A program made the translations under genes and the position numbers. Below, one piece after another: positions 16,123 to 25,200 of a DNA stretch of 64,000 nt. Every line of letters begins with the position of its first letter. The first letter of the stretch is position 1. The notes beneath the pieces were generated by a model, which did not search any database, was not told the DNA's origin, and was given only the letters and a program-made list of their open reading frames with translations. Origin of the DNA: JALYXI01 sp963795835 (GTDB lineage: Bacteria > Acidobacteriota > Terriglobia > Bryobacterales > Bryobacteraceae); the NCBI GenBank assembly GCA_963795835.1, contig CAWCJC010000009.1, positions 248,001 to 312,000 on the forward strand, read 5' to 3'.

Positions 16123-17853
16123 ATGAAACGCGCACTTGCCCTGCTGACATTCGCCGCGCTGGCCGCCGCGGAAGATTACAAACTGGGCCCTGATTCGCAG
16201 CCGAAGAACGTTCCTCACGGAAAGACAACAAAGTACTCTTTTACGCAAAGCAAAGTTTTTCCGGGGACTACGCGGGACTACTGGGTCTATGTTCCGGCGC
16301 AATACGATGCAACAAAGCCGGCGGCGTTGATGGTGTTTTTCGACGGAGGCGGCTTTGCAAATGAGACGGGCGCCTGGCGTGTTCCGGTGGTATTCGACAA
16401 CCTGATTGCGGCAGGCGAGATGCCGGTGACTGTGGCGGTGATGGTGAATCCGGGGATTCTGCCCGCGTTAGATCCCACGACGCAGCAGCAACGGTATAAC
16501 CGGGCCTACGAATACGACGGGCTGGGTGACAGAACGGCGCGAATGTTGATCGAAGAGTTGCTTCCCGAGGTTTCAAAGTCGGTGAACCTTTCGAAGAACC
16601 CGGACGACCGGGGACTGGCGGGATCGAGTTCCGGCGGGATCGCGGCGTTTACAGCCGCCTGGAACCGGCCGGATTCCTTTCATCGCGTGATGAGTTTCAT
16701 CGGCAGCTATACAGATCTGAAGGGCGGCGATGTTTACCCGAATCTGATCCGCAAGATGGAGCCGCTGCCCCTTCGCGTGTTCCTGCAGGATGGGCAGAAC
16801 GATAACGATATTTACAGCGGCAGTTGGTATCTGGCGAATCAGTCGATGTACTCGGCGCTGAAGTTCGCGGGATACGAGGCGAATTTCGTGGTGGGTACGG
16901 AAGCGCATAACTCCAAGCATGGAGGCGCGATATTTCCGGATGCTCTGCGGTGGTTGTGGAAGGGGTATCCGGCGGCGGTGACGAAATCGTACAGCACCGC
17001 CGGGAACCGCCACTTTATCAGTGAGTTTCTTGACCCCGCTTCGGAATGGAAAGAGGTGACCGGAGGTCTGCAATTCACGGAAGGTCCAGCGGTAAGTCCG
17101 AAGGGCGAGATCTTCTTTGTCGACACCCGGGCAGGGATTTATCACATCGATTCCACGGGGAAGCGCACTACATTTCTGAATGAGGCGCACCATACCAGCG
17201 GGCTCATGTTCGGCCCGGATGGACGGCTTTACGCGGCGGAACAAACCGGGAAGCGGATTGTTTCCTATGGCGCAGAGTCGACGGATTCGGCGGTGGCCGC
17301 GGAAGGCGTGGTGCCGAACGATCTTTGCGTATCGAGCAAGGGGAATATCTACTTCACGGAACCCTCCACGCATCGGGTTTGGTTCGTTCCCAAGGGAGGC
17401 GAGAAGCGGGTGGTGGACGAGGGTCTGACTTACCCAAATGGAGTGCGTCTTTCGCCGGACGAGTCGCTGCTCCTGGTTGCGGACAGTCAATCGCGAACGG
17501 TGTGGTCCTATCAGGTGCAGCCAGATGGGTCGCTGAAAAATGGAGAACCGTTTTATCGATTGACCATGCCGGACGAGGGCCCGCTGAAGGCGGATCCGGA
17601 TGGCATGACGCTGGACGATCAGGGCCATTTGTATGTGGCGACGAATGTTGGGATTCAGATTTGCGATCAGCCGGGGCGCGTAGTGGGGATCATCCGCCGC
17701 CCCAGTGAGGCCCGGCCTTCGAACGTGGTGTTTGGGGGGCCGGATATGCAGACCTTGTATGTGACCGCGGGCGGAAAGGTATTCGCACGGCACATGCGGC
17801 GAAAGGGCTTTTATCCGTGGAAGCCTGTCAAACCGCCGGTCCCGCAGCTTTAA
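16123..17853 (+). CDS. Exported esterase fused to SMP-30/gluconolactonase domain
   Basis: 576 residues from the ATG at 16123, which gives a signal peptide (LALLTFAALAAAE). Residues 25-300 are an alpha/beta-hydrolase of the enterochelin-esterase (Fes/D) type, with nucleophile Ser169 in GSSSGG and a likely His in EAHNSKHGG. Residues 310-576 are a beta-propeller SMP-30/gluconolactonase domain (FTEGPAVSPKGEIFFVD, DPDGMTLDDQGHLYVA). The fusion is found in acidobacterial and planctomycete polysaccharide-degradation regions and suggests a periplasmic enzyme attacking ester or lactone groups. The open frame extends back to 16027, but that part is really the out-of-frame end of the amidase gene. Likely in one operon with the amidase. 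Confidence 0.82.
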   Translation: MKRALALLTFAALAAAEDYKLGPDSQPKNVPHGKTTKYSFTQSKVFPGTTRDYWVYVPAQYDATKPAALMVFFDGGGFANETGAWRVPVVFDNLIAAGEMPVTVAVMVNPGILPALDPTTQQQRYNRAYEYDGLGDRTARMLIEELLPEVSKSVNLSKNPDDRGLAGSSSGGIAAFTAAWNRPDSFHRVMSFIGSYTDLKGGDVYPNLIRKMEPLPLRVFLQDGQNDNDIYSGSWYLANQSMYSALKFAGYEANFVVGTEAHNSKHGGAIFPDALRWLWKGYPAAVTKSYSTAGNRHFISEFLDPASEWKEVTGGLQFTEGPAVSPKGEIFFVDTRAGIYHIDSTGKRTTFLNEAHHTSGLMFGPDGRLYAAEQTGKRIVSYGAESTDSAVAAEGVVPNDLCVSSKGNIYFTEPSTHRVWFVPKGGEKRVVDEGLTYPNGVRLSPDESLLLVADSQSRTVWSYQVQPDGSLKNGEPFYRLTMPDEGPLKADPDGMTLDDQGHLYVATNVGIQICDQPGRVVGIIRRPSEARPSNVVFGGPDMQTLYVTAGGKVFARHMRRKGFYPWKPVKPPVPQL

Positions 17854-17866
17854 GCTTTTTCGTGTT

Positions 17867-18751
17867 CTAAGCGACTTCGTAGAGAAAGCCGGGATAGCGA
17901 TTCGCGATGCCACCCGGAGTTTTGCGAGCCAGGCAGAACATCTGTTCGCCGCGGAGTTCAGTTGTGTAACCGAGCAGGTGAATCAGGCGCTCCATGCGTT
18001 GGTGCGCCGTGTAGCCTGGCGCGCTTCGCGTGAACAGGTGAACAATTTCAAAGCCGGCAGACTGCAGTGCTTCGCGCAGTTCGGCCGGCGTGTACTCGCG
18101 CATGTGGCCGACTTCGGTTCGGGAGGCGTCAAGGCGTGGATCGGCGTACTTGGAATAGAGCTGCGGGTTGCCGGATTGTTCCAGTGCGCGAGCCACAGCC
18201 GTGGCGCTGGCGATGTTGGGCGTTGTCAGAAGCAGCGTGCCGCCGGTGACGAGAATGCGATGAGCTTCGGCGAGCATGTGCATGGGGTCGTGCAGGAAAT
18301 GCTCGAAAATTTCGCAGGCCAGGACACAGTCGAAGTGGTTGTCCGGGTAGGGATAGCGATCAAGCTCAGCATTGAAGTGATCGATGCGGCACTCGAAAAC
18401 CGTCTTCCCAGCGACCGCGGCGGACTTGATCACCGATTCGCCGAGCGTACCCAGATAGGCACCCCGGACCTCCTTAAAACCCAAGACACACTGAAGCGCC
18501 GGAGCCATGTGCATATACGTGCCAAGCTCCAGAACCCGGCCCGATGACAAAGGCGCGGGAAGCATCGCCAGCGATAGCGCCAGCCGCTCTGCATGAATTT
18601 CGAGGTAGCGCCGCGCGGGTTCGTCCGGCAGATCGAGCGAGAGCAGAAAACGACGAAGTTCGTCCAGCCGCGGCAACGGAGGCAACGGCTCTGTTTTTAT
18701 GGGGCCGAGGAACGCCGAAGCTTTCAACAGGGTCTGAATCAGCGCGCGCAC
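17867..18751 (-). CDS. Class I SAM-dependent methyltransferase
   Basis: 294 residues. The Rossmann-fold SAM motif I is GRVLELGTYMHMAP (around residues 68-81); motif II/III regions include HFDCVLACEIFEHFLHDP and GGTLLLTTPNIAS. The HFLHDP...LAEAHRIL pattern places it in the Methyltransf_11/23 type, often acting on sugars or polyketides. Start GTG. It lies 10 bp downstream of the TonB receptor on the same strand, so it may be cotranscribed, and converges on the esterase gene. Substrate unknown. Confidence 0.82.
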   Translation of the reverse strand: MRALIQTLLKASAFLGPIKTEPLPPLPRLDELRRFLLSLDLPDEPARRYLEIHAERLALSLAMLPAPLSSGRVLELGTYMHMAPALQCVLGFKEVRGAYLGTLGESVIKSAAVAGKTVFECRIDHFNAELDRYPYPDNHFDCVLACEIFEHFLHDPMHMLAEAHRILVTGGTLLLTTPNIASATAVARALEQSGNPQLYSKYADPRLDASRTEVGHMREYTPAELREALQSAGFEIVHLFTRSAPGYTAHQRMERLIHLLGYTTELRGEQMFCLARKTPGGIANRYPGFLYEVA

Positions 18752-18761
18752 TTGTTCCAGT

Positions 18762-21700
18762 CTAGAAGTTCAACCGGAGTGCCATCTGAATAATACGGGG
18801 GCTCTGCATGGGAGCGGTGGCCCGGCCGAAGTTTGGATCGCTCAAAGTGACGTTGATGTTTCCGAAAGAAGTTCTGTTCAGAACATTGGAGACGTCGGCG
18901 CGATATTCAACATCTGCGCGCTCCCAGATTTTGACTCGCTTGACAAGAGAGATGGCTTCTGTGAAAAGTGGCGGATTGCGGAAGTTATTCAGGTAGGGCG
19001 AGGCGGTGCCGAATTGGTAAGGGCCAGGCACGGAAAAGGCTGAGCGATTAAAGTAACGACGGCTTGGGTTGTTGGGGTCAAGGGCCGTACGGTCGATGCC
19101 GGTGGAGAAATCCTGGCCCGTGGTGATGGCGCGAAGGGCGGGGGAGAACAGCACTCCCGTTCCCAAAGTGTTCACGGGTGCGCCCAGGAGCAGGGGGTTC
19201 CCGGAACGATACTGCTGAATGCCGGCGAGTGTCCAGCCGCCGACGATGCCATTAACCAGGCTGTTCGCGCTACCCAGGAAACGACGGCCTTTGCCGAAAG
19301 GAAGGTCGTAGGTATAGACCAAGTTCAGCGTGTGAGGATAATCCTGAATGGAGAGATATTTTTCCGGCTTGAGATTGTATTGGTCCTGAGGCGCGGTGCC
19401 ATTACCGGTTTGCGTATACGAACCATTAATCTCAAGATTTTTCTCCCAGGTATAAGCCGCAAGCACGTTTAGAGCGCTGAAGCGCTTTTCCAGTTTGACC
19501 TGCAGAGAGTTGTAAGTGGTTCCGCCAGTCCCGAGATACGTGTGAATGATGTTGTTGTATTGAGGATAGGGCCGGAGGGATTGCGCGAGTGTTCCGGCGA
19601 AACTGTCGTATGGTTTCTTGAAGCCCTGCGCGACAACCAAAGGATCAGTGACATTGAGAGACAGGAGCGATCCTAGGCTCAAATACTTTGGGTCTACCTG
19701 GTTATAGGGAACGTAGCTATTCAGGCGGGAACCCTTACTTCCGATATAAGCCACGTCTAATAGCAGGCCTTTGGGCAGTTCGCGCTGCACATTCACCTGC
19801 CAGTTCTGAATCCGGCCGGCTAAACCATCCTCTTTCGAGAGGACTAACACGGTGGAGCCGTTGGCATAACTAGGGTCAATGACAGGAGGGGCGACGAAGC
19901 TGGCAGGAAGAAGAAAACCGTTGTCCCAGTTGAAAGCGGGCGAGATTCCATCGGGGGAACTGGGCGTCGGCGAGGCGCTGGTTCCCCATCCGCAGGGGAA
20001 GCAGCCGCCGCCGGTGTTCCCGTTAGCGGAGGAATAGTACATTCCATAACCACCTCGGACAACGGTCTTCGTGGTGAGTTGATAGGCAACGCCAATACGC
20101 GGACCGAAGTTGCCGAGATAGACTTTGCCGAAACGCTCTTGACCGTTGCGGCCTGGTCCTGAACCTGCAAAGGAGAGCGCGCCTAGATGGCCACCCGCGG
20201 CGGGATTCGGGATGGTGGGGTCAAATGCCGAGAGGGTCAGGTTGGTATCGGTACGCGGGACAAAAATTTCCCAGCGCACGCCAAGATTCAGCGTCAACTT
20301 GGAAGTTACTTTCCAGTTATCTTGAAGGTAAAGGCCGTGATACAGGTACTTGATGTCCACGCCCTTGGTGTTGTAATCGCGGCGGGCGTTATCTGGGCCA
20401 CCCAGAAGGAAACTGGCAAAAGAATTACCTGAGGTGGACCGTGCGGCCGGGTTTGCTGTTTCGAGACTACTGAAGTTAAAGAGGCCCTGGGCATAGGAGT
20501 CATCCAGCGGAACCTGAAACGTACGTCCGCGATGGAACTCATACCCCACCTTGAACTCATGCCTTCCGCGCACCCAAGTGGCACCATCAATCACTTCCGT
20601 GGTGTAGTTCTCTTGCGCTCCACGATTTTTAGGATTATTGCCGTAACCTGTGTAGCCGTCGGTTAGGAACGCGACAATCGGGAACGATTGAGATCCGTTT
20701 GTGGCGACGCCCTTAAGCCCGAGCTTTGTGGGCCAGTCCTGCAAGTGCTGCGGCAGTTGGTTGAACAGATCCTGGTATCGGCTGAAACCGAAGGTGAAAT
20801 GATTGAGCAGCGTGGGGGTAAAGGTGAAATCGTGATTGACGCGCGTGATATCCGGCTTTTGGCTGCCGATAGACCCGCTCGCCAGGGGACCGGGTAGTCC
20901 GCTTTGTGAGAGCGTCGTCACACGTTGCCAGCTATAGAGACCGCTGACGCGATTGCGTTCGCTGAAAGCGTGGTCGCCCTTAACGCTGTAAATGTTGCGG
21001 TCGACAGTGCTCAGACTGGTGCTTCCATAGTTGCTTGAAAGGCCTGTTGCGGTGGGGTCCGGGATCAGACTCAGGATGTTTTTCGAAACGCTGCTGAAGC
21101 GCGATTGCGGAATGATGTTGCCAGGAAAGGCGTCGCGAACCAGCGCTCCGTTTACCGTGCGGGTGGTACCGGGATCATAAATTAATTTGTTGGGAAGTAA
21201 CTCGCTGAAATTTCCTTGCTTCATCAGAGCGGAAGGAACTGTGGTGATGATGTTGCCACCTCCATTGTTTTGCCGATAACCGTTCCACGTAAAGTAAAAA
21301 AAGCTCTTGTTGCGTCCGTTATACAATTTCGGGATCCATACGGGACCGCCGAAGGAAACGCCGAACTCGTTTTGGCGAATCTTCGATTTGCCGAGGAACG
21401 GAACGCGCTGGTTGACGCTCCACCCGGCGGCATCGAACTTATCGTTGCGGAGAAAGTCGAAGGCATTGCCATGAAAATCATTGGTGCCGCTCTTCGTTAC
21501 GAATACTTCGATGCCACCGCCACTGCGTCCATACTCCGCGGAGAAGTTACTGGTGAGGACCTTGAACTCGCCGTACATTTCGACGGAGCCGATGCCGCCG
21601 TTGGCCACGAATGCGACGCCTCCTGATTCCGGATTCGAGTGGCTTGCGCCATCGATCAGAATTTCCTTGGAGCGCCGCGCGCCGCCGTTGATGCTGGTAT

Positions 21701-22208
21701 CCTGCTGGCCGCCGTTTACCCCGGGAACATAGTTGATGAAGTTTTCGGGATTGCGGAATCCTCCGTTTACAAAGAGCGGAGCGTCTTTCATGAACTTCGG
21801 CTGGAATACGGTGCCGGTGTCGCTGGTTTCCGTTTGCAGCAGCGGCGTTCGGGAACTGACGTCCACGGTTTGCGCGGTTTCGCCGACGCTTAAAAGAACC
21901 TTGATGCTGATGCGGTTTGCTACCGCGATGTTTATGTTTGTCAGGCGCGCCATCTTAAAGCCAGCATGCTGCGCCTCCAGAGTGTAAGTGCCGATGGGCA
22001 GGCTGGTGAACTCAAAATCGCCCGCTCCGTTCGAAGCCGCCTTCTGAACTAACCCGGTGTCGTTGTTTCGAATTGTAATTGCGGTATCGACGACGACCGC
22101 ATCCGAAGGGTCAGATACACGGCCTGAAAGAGAGCCCGTATCTGACTGTGCAAAGCAAGAAGCGATTCCGAACAGAGCGCAAATAAGCCCCTTTCCACTG
22201 ATGAACAT
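18762..22208 (-). CDS. Oar-like TonB-dependent receptor 1
   Basis: 1148 residues from ATG 22208. A signal peptide (ISGKGLICALFGIASCFAQ) precedes a carboxypeptidase regulatory-like domain (about 25-110; GSLSGRVSDPSDAVV, GTYTLEAQHAGFK). The plug domain (120-280) has the family motifs EILIDGASHSNPESGG and VFVTKSGTNDFHGNAFDFLRND, and a large beta-barrel ends in the aromatic C-terminus LRLNF used for outer-membrane insertion. It belongs to the acidobacterial Oar/CarboxypepD_reg group that imports large or complexed substrates. An upstream extension to 22304 is discarded because it lacks leader character. Divergent from the aminotransferase gene by 17 bp. Confidence 0.92.
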   Translation of the reverse strand: MFISGKGLICALFGIASCFAQSDTGSLSGRVSDPSDAVVVDTAITIRNNDTGLVQKAASNGAGDFEFTSLPIGTYTLEAQHAGFKMARLTNINIAVANRISIKVLLSVGETAQTVDVSSRTPLLQTETSDTGTVFQPKFMKDAPLFVNGGFRNPENFINYVPGVNGGQQDTSINGGARRSKEILIDGASHSNPESGGVAFVANGGIGSVEMYGEFKVLTSNFSAEYGRSGGGIEVFVTKSGTNDFHGNAFDFLRNDKFDAAGWSVNQRVPFLGKSKIRQNEFGVSFGGPVWIPKLYNGRNKSFFYFTWNGYRQNNGGGNIITTVPSALMKQGNFSELLPNKLIYDPGTTRTVNGALVRDAFPGNIIPQSRFSSVSKNILSLIPDPTATGLSSNYGSTSLSTVDRNIYSVKGDHAFSERNRVSGLYSWQRVTTLSQSGLPGPLASGSIGSQKPDITRVNHDFTFTPTLLNHFTFGFSRYQDLFNQLPQHLQDWPTKLGLKGVATNGSQSFPIVAFLTDGYTGYGNNPKNRGAQENYTTEVIDGATWVRGRHEFKVGYEFHRGRTFQVPLDDSYAQGLFNFSSLETANPAARSTSGNSFASFLLGGPDNARRDYNTKGVDIKYLYHGLYLQDNWKVTSKLTLNLGVRWEIFVPRTDTNLTLSAFDPTIPNPAAGGHLGALSFAGSGPGRNGQERFGKVYLGNFGPRIGVAYQLTTKTVVRGGYGMYYSSANGNTGGGCFPCGWGTSASPTPSSPDGISPAFNWDNGFLLPASFVAPPVIDPSYANGSTVLVLSKEDGLAGRIQNWQVNVQRELPKGLLLDVAYIGSKGSRLNSYVPYNQVDPKYLSLGSLLSLNVTDPLVVAQGFKKPYDSFAGTLAQSLRPYPQYNNIIHTYLGTGGTTYNSLQVKLEKRFSALNVLAAYTWEKNLEINGSYTQTGNGTAPQDQYNLKPEKYLSIQDYPHTLNLVYTYDLPFGKGRRFLGSANSLVNGIVGGWTLAGIQQYRSGNPLLLGAPVNTLGTGVLFSPALRAITTGQDFSTGIDRTALDPNNPSRRYFNRSAFSVPGPYQFGTASPYLNNFRNPPLFTEAISLVKRVKIWERADVEYRADVSNVLNRTSFGNINVTLSDPNFGRATAPMQSPRIIQMALRLNF

Positions 22209-22225
22209 GGTGCATACTATATCGC
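22209..22225. promoter_or_regulatory. 17-bp divergent start-to-start region with overlapping -10 boxes
   Basis: Between the receptor ATG (minus) and the aminotransferase ATG (plus) there are only 17 bp. On the minus strand TATAGT (22221-22216) is exactly 7 nt from the ATG. On the plus strand TACTAT (22215-22220) is 5 nt from the ATG. The two boxes overlap almost completely, which suggests mutually exclusive, leaderless, divergent transcription. Confidence 0.5.
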
Positions 22226-23473
22226 ATGGATCGCAGACATTTTCTGGGCGCCGCAGCGGCAGTCGCTGCTTTCGAGAAGAAATCTCTTGCGGGAAAGAGC
22301 CCAAGAGAGGCGGCGCAGGACGAAGACTTCTGGTTTAACGTCCGCCACGGTTTCACTGTTGACCGGAACATCATCAACCTCAACAACGGAGGCGTTTCAC
22401 CGGCTCCTAAGATCGTGATGGACACGGAGGTTCGCTATTTGGAGATGGAGAATCTCCTGCCCAGTTACTATATGTGGCGAGTGCTGGACCCCGGCCTGGA
22501 AGTAACGCGGCGGCGTTTAGCCCAGATGTATGGTTGCGACCCGGAAGAGATCGCGATTACACGCAATGCGTCGGAATCTCTTGAAATTATTCAATTAGGG
22601 ATGGACTTGAAAGCCGGGGATGAGGTGATCACGACCAATCAGGATTATCCCCGCATGATTGCTACCTGGAAGCAGCGCGAACGCCGCGAGGGAATTGTAC
22701 TGAAGCAGGTAAGTTTCAAAACACCTCCGCCTTCCATGGATTACCTGGCCGGGCAAATCGAAGCGGCGGTAACGCCCAGGACGAAGGTGATTCATATCTG
22801 CCACATGACCAACCGCACGGGCCAGATCTTCCCGGTACGTCAGATATGTACCCTGGCGCATGCTCGCGGGATTGAGGTGATCGTGGATGGCGCGCATTCC
22901 TTTGCGCAATTTCCCTTTAAGCGGGAAGACCTGGAATGCGATTATTTCGGCACGAGTTTGCACAAATGGTTGCTGGCTCCCATCGGGACGGGGATGCTTT
23001 ATATGAAGCGCGAAAAGATCGCGAAGATTTGGCCGATGATGGGTGCGGAAGAGTCTCTGAAAGGTGATATTCGGAAGTTCGAGCAGATTGGGACACACCC
23101 GGCGAGCCAGCGGAACGCAATCACCGAAGCGATCAACTTCCATGAAAGCATCGGGGTGGAACGTAAGGCGGAGCGGTTCCGTTATCTGCGGCGGCGGTGG
23201 ACCGATAAGGTTCGGGATCTGCCGAACGTGTCGCTGTTGCATAGCGAAGATCCGGCGCAATCCTGCGCGATCGGGTTTATCGACGTGAAGGGGATTGAGC
23301 CTGGGAAACTGGTTGGGTTTCTATGGGAGAAACACCGGATTTGGACAACCTCTGTAACTACACCGGGGGAATATCGTGGACTGCGTATCACGCCGAACGT
23401 TTACACCACGCTTGAAGAAGTGGACGAGTTTGCGCGGGTGATTGAGCAGGTAGCGAAGAACGGCATTGGTTAG
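22226..23473 (+). CDS. Class V aminotransferase-like PLP enzyme, Tat leader
   Basis: 415 residues, fold-type I PLP enzyme resembling isopenicillin N epimerase and cysteine desulfurases. The N-terminal MDRRHFLGAAAAVAAF is a Tat leader. The PLP pocket is seen as NASESLE (residues 114-120), Asp221 and His224 in VDGAHSFAQF, and the Schiff-base Lys247 in GTSLHKWLLAP. The substrate is unknown; exported PLP enzymes of this kind are common in Solibacter-type genomes next to TonB receptors. The gene is divergent from receptor 1 and its stop overlaps the next, convergent gene by 4 nt. Confidence 0.88.
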   Translation: MDRRHFLGAAAAVAAFEKKSLAGKSPREAAQDEDFWFNVRHGFTVDRNIINLNNGGVSPAPKIVMDTEVRYLEMENLLPSYYMWRVLDPGLEVTRRRLAQMYGCDPEEIAITRNASESLEIIQLGMDLKAGDEVITTNQDYPRMIATWKQRERREGIVLKQVSFKTPPPSMDYLAGQIEAAVTPRTKVIHICHMTNRTGQIFPVRQICTLAHARGIEVIVDGAHSFAQFPFKREDLECDYFGTSLHKWLLAPIGTGMLYMKREKIAKIWPMMGAEESLKGDIRKFEQIGTHPASQRNAITEAINFHESIGVERKAERFRYLRRRWTDKVRDLPNVSLLHSEDPAQSCAIGFIDVKGIEPGKLVGFLWEKHRIWTTSVTTPGEYRGLRITPNVYTTLEEVDEFARVIEQVAKNGIG

Positions 23474-25200
23474 TAGCTGGTTACCGTCAATGTTCGAAAG
23501 TCCAGTTCCCGCTTGCGATTTCCATGCTGGATCGTGAGGCGTTCGGAATCGACGTCGGCTTGCAAGAAAGGACCGCCAAAGAGGGGCCATTTGCTGCGAT
23601 CGGGCGGATTTGCGTATGCGAAGTGCAGTTGTTTACCGCGCAGAGAACGGAAGGTCACTTCCGGGGAATGGATGACATCGAATTGTAATGGCAACGCAAG
23701 AATTGCTTTTCGGAATGCTTCGTAAGACGGGAATTCCCGAGTTGTTGCTACTTGGAGGACCACACCATTGCGCGGATTTGGACTGAACAAGCGTCGGTCT
23801 CCTCCTTCGAGCGGTCTCCAGGTATAGGGCTGCAAGGGACGCAGGGCAATCCGAGCCTCACCCCCGCGGGCGAAGATCCAACCGGAGGCATCCTCGGTGA
23901 ATTCTTCAAGGTCTTTCGAGAAGAATCCGTTGACGTGTTGGAAGCGGGCGCCGGGTTCGATGTCATAGAGCGCAATCAGCGTATCTTCTTCCTGCAAAAT
24001 ACGCTCGAAGGGCGATCCACCGGAAAATTTATCAGGCGAATCGTAGAGCTTTTTCGAAGAGACCACGGTTTCGACCGCGACATCCCGCCCGAAGGTGAAG
24101 TACATCTCCAACTCTTTAAGCGAAGAATGGGGATTCAGCGTGAATAAGGTGTTGTGCTTGCCCCGCGCATCCGGCAACCGCCACGTTACATCCCAGGAGT
24201 GCTGTTGAATAGGTTGCAGGATGCCGCCCTGATCCGAACTTACTGCATACTCGCGCCGCATGTAAGTGGTCTTGTAAACGGGACCGTTCAATTCGTCTTC
24301 GAAACGCCAGCGGTTGCGCGTGCGCTTACGTTCGAAGTGGGTGTAAGGCTGGGAACGGTCGGTTGCGATCAAGCGAAGAATTTCCGGAGGTTCATAGTCA
24401 CTCGCGAAGACATACCATGGGGAGAACTGATCCCAGGCTGGGGCGTGATGGCCCAAGCCGAACCAGAGCCAGCCGAATCCGCTGGCTACGTTGGAGGCCT
24501 TATCGATGATGCCCGCGTCATAAACACGGGACTGCGCGCCAACATACGCGCCATCGACATTTTCTGGCGCATAATCGGCAATCAGATAGTCGAGCATCAT
24601 GGCGGCGCGTTTCTTCATTGCTGGTTCTGTGGCCCAGGCAGCCAGATAAGACATGGGAATAAGATATACGCCCATGTAATGGGGCGAATCGTATTCGCCT
24701 TGTCCGCGCGTGGTTGTGAGCTTAACCCAATGTTCAATCCACTCGCGAGCCTCCGCCATATTTTCTTCGGAGGATTTTCCGGTGTACCAACGGTCACCGC
24801 TTTCGTGCGGCCACTGCTGCGCGGCGAGATAGAGGCAGGTGTAATATAGCAGCCAATGGTTTTCTGTATCGCCGCGATAGGGCATGTAAGTGCGCCATGC
24901 GTTCCGCAGTTTGGTGCGAGCTTCAGAGGAAAGCTGGCCTTGGTCGAGATACGCGATGGCAGTAACGGGATACATCCAAAACATATCGCCTGAAGGACCA
25001 GCATCGAGGAGCGCAATGAGAGAACGGGAGCAGAACTCCGGCGTGCGGTGCAACTTCAGCCGGGCTGCAATGGCGGCGTAGCCTAGCTTGGGTGCGTTAG
25101 CCGGGAGCGCTTGCGATTCGAGCAACTCTTGGGAGCGCGCATGATATTGCGCGGCCGCGGAATAGGCAAGCAAAAACAGGCAGAGAAGTCGAACGATCAT
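23470..25200 (-). CDS. Exported alpha/alpha-toroid-like protein of unknown function
   Basis: 576 residues. A signal peptide (VRLLCLFLLAYSAAAQ) is followed by a helical half (30-270) rich in Trp/Tyr (NHWLLYYTCLYLAAQQW, YDSPHYMGVYLIPMSYLAAW), resembling the alpha/alpha toroid of polysaccharide lyases or heparinase-like enzymes. The C-terminal half is beta-rich (SLKELEMYFTFGRDVAVETV). His and Tyr residues in the helical part could be catalytic, but no family signature is certain. It is coupled to the upstream BNR protein by ATGA. A role in glycan breakdown is an inference from fold resemblance only. Confidence 0.62.
   Translation of the reverse strand: MIVRLLCLFLLAYSAAAQYHARSQELLESQALPANAPKLGYAAIAARLKLHRTPEFCSRSLIALLDAGPSGDMFWMYPVTAIAYLDQGQLSSEARTKLRNAWRTYMPYRGDTENHWLLYYTCLYLAAQQWPHESGDRWYTGKSSEENMAEAREWIEHWVKLTTTRGQGEYDSPHYMGVYLIPMSYLAAWATEPAMKKRAAMMLDYLIADYAPENVDGAYVGAQSRVYDAGIIDKASNVASGFGWLWFGLGHHAPAWDQFSPWYVFASDYEPPEILRLIATDRSQPYTHFERKRTRNRWRFEDELNGPVYKTTYMRREYAVSSDQGGILQPIQQHSWDVTWRLPDARGKHNTLFTLNPHSSLKELEMYFTFGRDVAVETVVSSKKLYDSPDKFSGGSPFERILQEEDTLIALYDIEPGARFQHVNGFFSKDLEEFTEDASGWIFARGGEARIALRPLQPYTWRPLEGGDRRLFSPNPRNGVVLQVATTREFPSYEAFRKAILALPLQFDVIHSPEVTFRSLRGKQLHFAYANPPDRSKWPLFGGPFLQADVDSERLTIQHGNRKRELDFRTLTVTSY

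Noticed and set aside
17853..17880. AGCTTTAAGCTTTTT after the esterase gene as an intrinsic terminator
   Set aside because: The palindrome leaves no room for a loop and the stem is A/T-rich, so it cannot form a stable hairpin.
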